From Gymnopus androsaceus JB14 (taxonomy: Eukaryota > Basidiomycota > Agaricomycetes > Agaricales > Omphalotaceae): a stretch of DNA of 64,000 bases. Below, piece after piece: positions 56,195 through 64,000 of the stretch (within the stretch, counting starts at the first letter, position 1; the number at the start of each line of letters is the position of its first letter). The notes under the pieces are model-generated. The model was not told the DNA's origin, made no database searches, and saw nothing but the letters and a program-made list of their open reading frames with translations. Both the position numbers and the translations under genes were made by a program. Location: NCBI GenBank assembly GCA_009733575.1, contig ML769384.1:313257-377256 (forward strand). The letters run 5' to 3'.

Positions 56195-58518
56195 ATGGCT
56201 CGTAAGAAATTCAAACCCGACCGGAGAACGGCAGATCCTTCCAAAGCAGGAATGAAATGCCCGCCAATTGATACACTGCTTAGCCCGTACGACGGGGATT
56301 GGTATGACAATCCAAAAACTGGAGGCGGTTTGACACTGCATTTCGGGGAGAAACTCCCCATTAATCGCGTATCTTCATCTCAATTGGAATGGCTCCTGCA
56401 CACGTACCAGCCGGTATGTTCGCTTTCAATCTTGGTTCTATTATTTCACTGATCGTCGTGTTGTAGATATCAGACATAGGTCAAAGGCTCAAAGTAGCCG
56501 CAGTATCCTTCTGCGACGGTTTGCTAGAGTATATGCAACGGGGAGACAACTATAAACAGTTTATAGTGCCTTTTGGTAAAACCTATATCGGATTGAAGAT
56601 CAATCAAGTTCGCGACAAGGGCTGGTTCGAATGGAGTGTCTCGAAACCTGCACTGGAAAACCTTCGAAACAAAGTATTTATGTGAGCATTAATCTAATCT
56701 GTTATCCACTGACAAATGTTTTTCTAGTATACTATATATTTCACCGCTGTTCGGCTATGGCTTGACAATCCCAGGAAAGAGGAACAGATTCGGGATATCG
56801 GCGAGAGCTTGGCAAGCACTGAATATGCAGATGATCTTGACCTATACCAGGATGACGACGATTATTCTGATACCGAATCGGAAAGCGATGACTCGGATTC
56901 TGCGATTGAACATGATACCGACAGTGATGAAAGTGAGGATTGGCAAGAGGAAGATGGAAGCAGGAGTAAGAGTGGAGAAGATAGCGGTGCATCCCCGGAT
57001 GTTGACAGCGACGAGTCTTTGGGTGAGTTGAAGCTCTGCAATACATTTCGCTTCATCCTCATTGACTACTTTCAGATGACATCCGAATACTAAAGACCAA
57101 GCATAGATTATCTAATTCTTCGAATGTATCTTTCCAAGATACTCCGACGAAAAAACGTCGAACTTCATTGAACGGTGCAGACGTAGAGTAGGTTGTCACT
57201 GAACTCTAGTGTTAAATCCAGTGAACAGGAAGATGATGAAGATGATGGTGACTCGCGGAACAGTGAGGAAGATGTCAATGACTTGCTAAACAGTGAGGAT
57301 GACGACAAGCAAGGTAAACGTGGTTTATGTATCTTGTGGGCCTATTCAACATGCAAGGACAGGTACTCCCAAAACCCGTGGCACAAGAAGTGGACGACGA
57401 TATAAATCCTCGTCGGAAGATGAGGAACAATTTTCGGTAGATGGTGACTCGGAGGAGCAATGTAAACATCCTTCGTTATGCATGTATGTACTCGCTCTAA
57501 TCGTTCCGCATAGATCCTCCCAAGATGTATCACAGAAGAAGCGGACGACGAGATAAATTTTCGTCGGTAGACGGTGACTCGGAGGAGCAATGTAAACATC
57601 CTTCGTTATGCATGTATGTACTCGCTCTAACCGTTCCGCATAGATCCTCCTAAGATGTATCACACAAGAAGCCAACGGCGATATATTTTCTCATCGGAAG
57701 ACGAGACCATGGGCAAACAATCCGAGTCTGAAGATGACGACTCCGAGGGTAGATATCCTTCATCGTTCATTTTATATGATATTAACCGATCTGCATAGAT
57801 ACTCCCAAAATGCGTCACACAACACGCAGACGATTGCCTAAATCATCGTCGGAAGATGAGTCTATGGGCAAACAATCTGAGTCGGAAGATGTCGACTCAG
57901 AGAAGCAGAGTAAACATCCTTCATCGTCCACTTTATCTGATCATACATGGAGTAATTATTGTTCTGCACAGAGACTCCCAAGAAGAATCTTGGGAACGGT
58001 GTCCGACCATGGTCTTCCGCCGTTTTATCTACACCCACGAAGGCTAGTTTCCGACTGCCATCTTCTGCCGTTTTATCTACACCCCGAGGGCTAGTTTCCG
58101 ACTACCATCTTCTGCCGTTTTATTCGAAAGTGCGTCCAAAAGCAATGAAACTGCTTTTTCTCCCACTCAAAAGCTGACACCGCTTCTACTTATTCGTATA
58201 GAATCTCCAAGAACTCCACGTCGCAAAATAGTCATCATCTCTGATTCTGAAAATGACACGGGTAATGTGCTCGAGCCTTTCAAGCCGCACAAGGCTTGCT
58301 GATTTCTTTGGCTAGATGATAAATCTGACGACGAAACCCTGGATATACGTCTTGCAAAGATTCAAAAGCTTAAGCGGCACGCTGTCGTCGAGGAGGCTGA
58401 TCACTCTGTTTCTGAAGACGAGGTCAAGCTCAATGTACTACTGGACGAAATACGAAAGACTCGCAAGGTGAAGAAGAAAGCCAGGTCTCAGGCTCAATTT
58501 TTGGGACGCACATTGTGA
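56195..58518 (+). CDS. acidic Ser-rich protein built from duplicated exons
   Basis: Unrecognised nuclear-looking protein. N-terminal folded part (about 190 residues): MARKKFKPDRRTADPSKAGM, PPIDTLLSPYDGDWYDNPKT, QRLKVAAVSFCDGLLEYMQR, FIVPFGKTYIGLKINQVRDK, YTIYFTAVRLWLDNPRKEEQ. Then a long acidic tract (DLYQDDDDYSDTESESDDSD). From 57345 it consists of repeated modules, one per exon: TPKTRGTRSGRRYKSSSEDE, PPKMYHRRSGRRDKFSSVDG, PPKMYHTRSQRRYIFSSEDE, TPKMRHTTRRRLPKSSSEDE, each ending in DGDSEEQ/ESEDxDSE and each followed by a near-identical intron. The C-terminus is RRKIVIISDSENDT, DETLDIRLAKIQKLKRHAVV, EDEVKLNVLLDEIRKTRKVK and ends FLGRTL-stop. Composition suggests a chromatin or RNA-associated protein with SSSEDE-type CK2-like sites. 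Exons between 57960 and 58200 are uncertain. Confidence 0.6.
57345..57910 (+). repeat. tandem exon-plus-intron duplication array
   Basis: At least four consecutive units of roughly 110-140 bp, each an exon encoding xPPK/TPKM-x-RR-KSSSEDE-like sequence and an intron starting GTAAACATCCTTCGTTATGC (or GTAGATATCC) and ending GCATAG. The introns at 57462-57512 and 57592-57642 are almost identical, showing recent duplication of whole exon-intron units. Confidence 0.75.
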
Positions 58519-59081
58519 TCCAACGCGAATGCATTGTAGCGCGTTCGCTCTTGTACATATTGTACTTATCGACAAACCAGAGCTACGTAGTAACAAACGT
58601 TAGTTTGTCTCTCATGTCAGTACCCAAAATGCAGATTAATTGATAAGATAATTTGAAGCTTCGAAGGCTTCAAAGGCTTCTTGCTCTGTGCTATTATCAC
58701 AGGACCTACCGGAGACGGTCCGATCAGGGTGCTTCTCTCTCACGTCGCGCGTTTAATGCTTCATTTCACACCCATCGTTATCTTTCGCTGTGGTTGTCTT
58801 CGAACGCGATTTCGAGCAGTAGTTGCTATCCGTGATCGAGTCGAGTCAGGTCAGTCTCAACAACGCGCATTTACGATGAAGCGGATGAATTACGAACCGG
58901 CTAATCGATAAGCAGCTGCAAGAAAGTCAGTAAATCTTTTTTTGTTCTTGGAAGAGCTTGAGTGAAAGCTTGAGAATTCCGATAAATGACCATTGGCTCA
59001 CCCATATATAGGTCTGTGAGCACCTACTCCTTCCTTGGAACCAAACCTTCATCATCCGCACATCACTTCGGAACGATATCC
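58519..59081 (+). other. intergenic, threonine aldolase upstream region
   Basis: No separate gene. An in-frame upstream ATG at 58986 could extend the aldolase with a Ser-rich N-terminus that might act as a mitochondrial presequence. Confidence 0.35.
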
Positions 59082-60699
59082 ATGGCTCAAGTCTCTGAAG
59101 CAACAAGAGCCAAAGTGGCCGACGAAATCAAGTTCGATATCCTTGAAGGCGTGCCAGAAGATGAGAATGACCTTAAAAGGAGTCAGATAGCTCGTACATT
59201 TATCTGTGAGTCATTTCTAATCTTAGGAGAAAGTCTCGACTGCTCACAATAACGATCCTGTAGCCGACACGGTTACAAGTTAGTTGGCCAATGCTATCAA
59301 TATTCAGGCCTTCCTCATCGTATTCTTCCAGTCCCCACCAAGGAAATGTATTCGTACGCTCTGCAAGCTAGTCTCGGAGACGATGTATATCACGAACCAT
59401 CAACTTTGCAAGTGGTCCTCGTTCTTCCTTGTAGTTCGACATGCTAAATAGAACGATATTCAGTGCCCTCGAAGCCCACATTGCCAAGATCACAGGTAAA
59501 GAGGCAGGTCTTTTCATGCCGTCTGGGTACGTAGACTCCCTTCGGAGCTCCATCGCACGCAGCTGACCATTTCCTAGCACCATGTCAAACCAGATTGGCT
59601 TGAGAACCCATCTTATGCAACCTCCGTACACGATTATGTGCGATCATAGAGCGCATATTTACAAGTACGCTCATGACAAACTTCTAAAGATCCGACCGAA
59701 GCTCATAAACTTCTTAGGTACGAAGTTGGCGGCGCGGGCTTCCATTCTGGTGCTGCTGTAACTCCGGTCATTCCTTCAAACGGTACTTCTCTTCTCTTAT
59801 CTCAATTCTCGTGCTAAACTTAGTGCAGACCACCACTTAACCCTCGACGATGTGAAGGCCAATGTGGTTTACGGTCCCGATGTGCATTTTGCACCCACCG
59901 AGGTTATTGCGCTGGAGAACACCCTCAATGGAACCATCATCCCTCAAGACGAAGTCATTGCGATCTCTGAATTTGCACATTCGAAAGGGATCAAGATGCA
60001 TTTAGATGGTGCTCGTATTTGGCATGTTGCTGCTGAAACCGGGAAATCTCTCAAGGAGCTCGTCGAGCCATTCGACACTGTCAGCTTGTGTTTCAGCAAG
60101 GGTTTAGGTCAGTCTAACTTTGCGTCCACACGATAATCATGACTGAAAATTTGTAAAAAGGTGCACCAATTGGCTCCTGCCTGGTCGGTACAAAGGAATA
60201 CATTACACGAGCGAGGCGCATTAGAAAATTGTTTGGTGGTGGGATGCGACAGACTGGGCTTCTTTCCGGATCAGTAGCGTACGCGCTCACTCATCACTTC
60301 CCGCTCCTTCCCCGCGTCCATGCCCTCGCCCGCAAGCTCGAAAAATCATTAGAAGACATAGGTGTCACTATCCTCAGCCCCGCTGAAACTTGCATGGTAA
60401 GTACCTTCCTGTTTGTCTCATCTAGTTACTGACCGGACTCTACTTGTCAGATTTTCTATGATGCAGGCAGCATTGGTGTCACTTACGATGAAATTGCCGA
60501 ACGTGGCTTGGCACTGCCAGAACCTCTTTTCCTCGGTGGCTCGCGTCTTGTTCTACACATCCAGACTACAGAGGCCGCAGTAGACGACTTCACCAAGCTC
60601 ATAGCAACTTTAGCAGAGGAGAAGCGAAAAGCTGGGTTCGTCAAACCAGAGGTCAAGGTCAATGGTCACCAGGATGTATATGTTAGACGTGCTCATTAA
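59082..60699 (+). CDS. GLY1: L-threonine aldolase (PLP-dependent)
   Basis: Cleaves L-(allo)threonine to glycine and acetaldehyde. Start chosen at 59082 (MAQVSEATRAKVADEIKFDI); an alternative at 58986 adds 32 residues. Exons give FISDTVTIPTKEMYSYALQA, SLGDDVYHEPSTFALEAHIA, KITGKEAGLFMPSGTMSNQI, GLRTHLMQPPYTIMCDHRAH, GPDVHFAPTEVIALENTLNG, GIKMHLDGARIWHVAAETGK (PLP Asp in HLDGAR), DTVSLCFSKGLGAPIGSCLV (catalytic Lys in FSKGLG), RKLFGGGMRQTGLLSGSVAY and a C-terminal domain ending VYVRRAH at 60697-60699. The join PSTF-ALEAH requires a GC-AG intron with perfect donor GCAAGT (59408-59463). All signature motifs intact. Confidence 0.93.
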
Positions 60700-60755
60700 A
60701 CGCACACCCATAAACTACACGGTATTCTAAATAGACATACAGAGGAACATACACT

Positions 60756-63700
60756 TCAGCCTTTCCCTACATAACGTTGCTTTTCATACTCTCTCCAGAG
60801 AGCCTTCACCAAGGGCCTTCTCACCAGCATCCGTCGCTGACGCCATGAGTGCATCTCGGCTGTAGTCATTCAGCATTCCACACAACGCATACAAGCCCGG
60901 CTGCAACTCCTTGCGTACTACCGCCGACAGAACGCACAATGGATTGTTCAAAGATTCCACATAAGCTTTGAGAACATATGCAGCATGTTTAGAGAACGGT
61001 TTGGCCAATGATTCTGCTTTTGGCGGCGCCGTTGTCGATGTGGTGAGCTTTTTGATAACCGTCTTCGTGTTCAGTGACTCGAGTAACCGGGAAAGAGCCT
61101 TGCTTTCTTCGACGCCTAACGGTTCTTGGGTGTTAATCCAGGACGGAAGGCCTCGAGACACCATGGCACTTTGTTTGGGTCCCAAATTCGGTCGAGGGGT
61201 TTGCATCGACTGGATCAGGCGCCGCAATATTATCCCCAGATGAGGAATAGTCAATAAAACCAGGTCTCGACGTAAGCGGACAAGAGCGGTGGTGATTGTG
61301 ACGATGCAGTGGAAAGTTTCGACTGATGTAGTTGGATCATGGACTTCTGCGCCACCGCATATTTTTGCGATAAATAGCCAGATACCGCTAATATCAAGTT
61401 GGCGTAATGTAGCAGGCTAGCTCGAACAAGTTAGAAAAACAAACACTATTCCCCGAGGCGACGAGAACATACCCGGTCTCGGCATCTTTGTGATAAAAGC
61501 TGCAGTGCGGACAAGCGAGCTCTCTCAACGAATACGCTTGCAATCGTTGAAGATATTGATCGTTTCCGTTACAGTGGTTTGTACAATGTGGAACGTATCT
61601 ACGGAGAAGGGTCAATAGTGAACAATAGAAAGATAGGATAAGACTCACTCTGAGGAGAATCCTGGAGAAGAATTGTTAAAAGGCGTATGAGAGCGTTGAC
61701 TTCGTCCCCGTGGCTAGATCTGAGCGAATCCAATATTAATCTCAAGGCATGTTTGAATGTCTCCGGAGACAGTGTAGGCGCCATAGAGGAAATCGAGTGG
61801 TCAACCGCCTTCAGGGAACATACGGAGTGATTTCTAGCCAGCAAGGCGTAGGCAGCAATCACGATTTCCAGCCGCTGATCTCGAATGCTAGCTTCGCAGA
61901 GGTTAAATTCTTCCAGCAGCACACCGAACACAACAAAACTAGCGTCAGCGTACGCCAAAAGTCGGGCCACCCGTTCACCAAGAACCGGGTCTATTCCCAG
62001 TAAGCAACAAGGAAGAACCAAGACCAGCACCAGACGTACAGGATAATCCCAGCCAACGTCCTAATTTTAGCACCGTCTGCCATCCCTCCAACAGCTCCTT
62101 GGCCTGGACAAGCTTCGGTGCACTTGGGCTGCTGATCAGGTCGGACAGAATGGGGTGAATACGTGCATGCAGTGTATTGAAAAGTCCCTTGAATGCGTCT
62201 TGCGTCGGGACGGAGTAGCTACAAAAATCATTGGTTATGGATATAATTACCTCGACGCAGCGACTGACTGACTTTTTCAGGGGATGTTCTTTGAGCAATA
62301 ACTCAACAACGATATTAAAAGACCGAGTCCACGAAGTTGACGTTGAGAAGGAGCTTTGTTGCAGGTTCTTCGAGTAGCATTTTACCAATTGCAACACTTG
62401 ATCAGAATTTCCATTTTTAAGAAGGGTCCTGCGAGATTCATGTGAGCCCAGGCAGAAAATGAGTGTGTTTGAAAGAACCTTAATAGTAGCCTGATCAACT
62501 CCGTCGTCTCAGACGCAATATCTATAGAACCATGGTCTTGATGTAAATGTTGGAGATACAAATGAAGATCAACCGACTGTAGGGATTGAATATTAACGTC
62601 AATCTACCACATTCATAAAATCTACACACCAGGTTTTCCGAGTGGTCAGTGAGTAACAACATACGCGCAATACTGGCGCGCAAGTCGCGCAACAATCGCG
62701 CGTCACTCGAGGCGGTATAGCTTGGTCAAGTAAGATTGCTCGTTTGACCAAAGAGTTCCTCAGTGGCCGCGATAGATAATCAGTCGGAACAAACAACAAC
62801 GTTTGGAAGACCGAGTATACTAGTTGCTGTTGCAGGAGGGTAGCAGTGGTCCAGCTATCTATGACAGAAGTGGTCTGTTCGATGAAGGCTAAGAGAACAT
62901 CTGGATCCATCGCGTCTAAGGAAAGGAAAAAACGATGAACTATGAACACCCAGACTCACTGCGAACGTTTTGTAACTCCCAAAACTCGGCTGAAGACAAG
63001 GCCAGACTTGACAGGATTCCCGCCGAACTTTCATCCTGTCTGAGCTTTTGCAGATTCATCAAAACTACGACAAAACGCTCCAGCTGCTCCTTCGACGCTT
63101 GCAAGCTTTTTCAAATCAGCTTCCAGCACTAACTGGTGATAACTGGCCGACTTACTCTATGAGCGGAAGCCATCTTTGGATCACCATATGAAGTATGCTA
63201 AATCCACTCGAAATGTCTGTTGTCTCTAATATCTTGAGAGTTAAATCCAATATAACTGGCTGTTGTCCTTCGGACATGCTGTTGAACAATGTTCGAAGCT
63301 ATTAAAAAAAACTGTTAACTTTGATCCAAGATGCAGGGCATCATAAACCTACAATTTCAAGCCTCAATTCAGGTAAAGCAACCGCTTCGATGCTCTCCGC
63401 CATCCGTCGAATTAATTTTGAAGAACACTCGGCGTCGACAGAAATGCTCGGTGAACGTTGAAGACCCAACGCGTATCGAAGACGTAGGTTGGCCAAAATA
63501 GCCACCTCGTCGGTCCAAGAAGAACTCTCGGCATTCTTGCTCATATCCTTGAACGATTTGGACAACGAATGTAGCACTACATTGGTCGAAAAGTCATTCA
63601 GCAATGTTCCCAATTCTTCTTGGGACTCCTTGGGGACTGATTCAGCGGAGAACGAGGATAGGATGACAGTTGCAAAGGCAGCAGTGGCAGAGAGCGTGAG

Positions 63701-64000
63701 TATCACTGCATTGGTTGAATCATCGTTACCGCTACCACTGTCAGTTTTTCGCCTTTTACGCGCCTTTCGACCTTCCTCAGATGGTAAATAGGACTGATGC
63801 TCTTCCACAAGGCTCTTGAGGCGTTCAGTTACACTGCGAACAGCGGTAATGGTCTGATTTAGCGGCAAGAATTGGTGAGTGCATTTGCCCAAGCGGTCGA
63901 GGTGCATCGGATGCAGAATAGCACTGTGGCATACGCGTTCGATAGGTCTTTTGGCAATCATCACCGTGTATATTCTCTCCAACGTTGAGAGACATGAGCG
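60756..64000 (-). CDS. URB2: Urb2/Npa2 ribosome biogenesis protein, 5' end cut by window
   Basis: Large nucleolar helical-repeat protein acting early in 60S assembly (27S pre-rRNA). Minus strand, 5' end outside the window. Seen: VTERLKSLVEEHQSYLPSEE with basic GRKARKRRKTDSGS, helical stretches LANLRLRYALGLQRSPSISV, LLFVPTDYLSRPLRNSLVKR, RLLRDLRASIARMLLLTDHS, SFNIVVELLLKEHPLKKSVS, FVERARLSALQLLSQRCRDR, and the diagnostic C-terminus IPHLGIILRRLIQSMQTPRP, EPLGVEESKALSRLLESLNT, KAESLAKPFSKHAAYVLKAY, VRKELQPGLYALCGMLNDYS. The true end, VKALWREYEKQRYVGKG-stop (60756-60758), follows one extra base at 60804-60817. Two further one-base shifts lie near 61530-61539 and 62696-62706. The domain order is unbroken, so sequence errors are the likeliest cause. 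Confidence 0.85.

Noticed and set aside
57275..57675. Overlapping minus-strand ORFs with repeated ERLERVHTCITKDVYIAPPS
   Set aside because: They are the antisense reading of the duplicated exon-intron array, so the repetition is inherited from the + strand gene.
57345..57910. CRISPR-like spaced repeats
   Set aside because: Repeats of 50-130 bp are exons and introns of a eukaryotic gene, not short direct repeats with unique spacers.
1..64000. tRNA, rRNA, riboswitch or terminator features
   Set aside because: No cloverleaf with A/B boxes or other structured RNA that I could support by eye; a dedicated covariance-model scan would be needed.

Overview
This window looks like a basidiomycete nuclear genome, most likely an agaricomycete (mushroom-forming fungus). 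The reasons are dense short introns (mostly 50-60 nt, often GTRNGT...YAG), very close gene spacing with alternating strands, and lineage-typical families: BTB and F-box proteins of agaric type, a serpentine membrane protein, UstYa-like DUF3328, GMC alcohol oxidase and Yippee. No gene here is bacterial or viral. Coordinates span start to stop codons including introns. Almost all exon borders were deduced by hand from splice signals and conserved protein motifs.

Layout. 1-5 kb: 3' part of a UPF0658 Golgi membrane protein (+), the SNARE Bet1 (+) and SUMO protease Ulp1 (-). 5-7 kb: no gene resolved, only coding-like scraps. 7-12.6 kb: a tandem array of four Yippee-like units in different states of decay, with an inverted fragment of an F-box gene inserted between units 2 and 3; unit 4 is a chimeric ORF. 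14-17 kb: a Ras-family GTPase and a BTB protein. 17.8-21.2 kb: an F-box pseudogene (-) and an apparently intact F-box gene (+). 21.4-29.5 kb: housekeeping block with Sgf11 (SAGA), a CBS+PB1 protein (Mug70-like), a small membrane protein, a TMEM33/Pom33-like protein and a DEDD-nuclease-like Gfd2/YDR514C-family protein. 30-35.5 kb: accessory block with a secreted S33 hydrolase, a UstYa-like oxidase, MITE-like hairpins and a 7-TM-type protein. 36.5-42.2 kb: thioredoxin, Has1 RNA helicase and peptidyl-tRNA hydrolase 2. 39.7-45.3 kb also holds a mosaic of segmental duplications (an unknown gene pair, a Has1 5' fragment, a small secreted repeat protein and its shuffled inverted copy). 45.4-48.5 kb: GMC alcohol-oxidase-like enzyme. 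49.4-50.8 kb: degraded helicase-like ORF. 51-64 kb: Mpv17-family protein, Utp4, Tim10, a small zinc-finger protein, an acidic protein built from duplicated exon-intron units, threonine aldolase, and the 3' part of Urb2.

How the genes relate: there is no operon. Three ribosome-biogenesis genes (Has1, Utp4, Urb2) lie within 27 kb, and Utp4 shares a 91-bp bidirectional promoter with Tim10. Secretory-pathway genes (UPF0658, Bet1) are adjacent at the left end.

The most notable observations are a predicted 2-nt microexon in the Ras gene (with two 6-nt microexons elsewhere), four GC-AG introns, a protein made from tandemly duplicated exon+intron modules, the decaying Yippee array with a chimeric ORF, and the mosaic duplications at 39-45 kb. 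A caution applies throughout: many otherwise conserved genes (Bet1, Mug70-like, TMEM33-like, thioredoxin, Utp4, Urb2) contain single-base insertions or deletions inside exons. Uncorrected sequencing errors are the simplest explanation, so apparent pseudogenes here should be read with that in mind. I do not see a clearly new multi-gene system.
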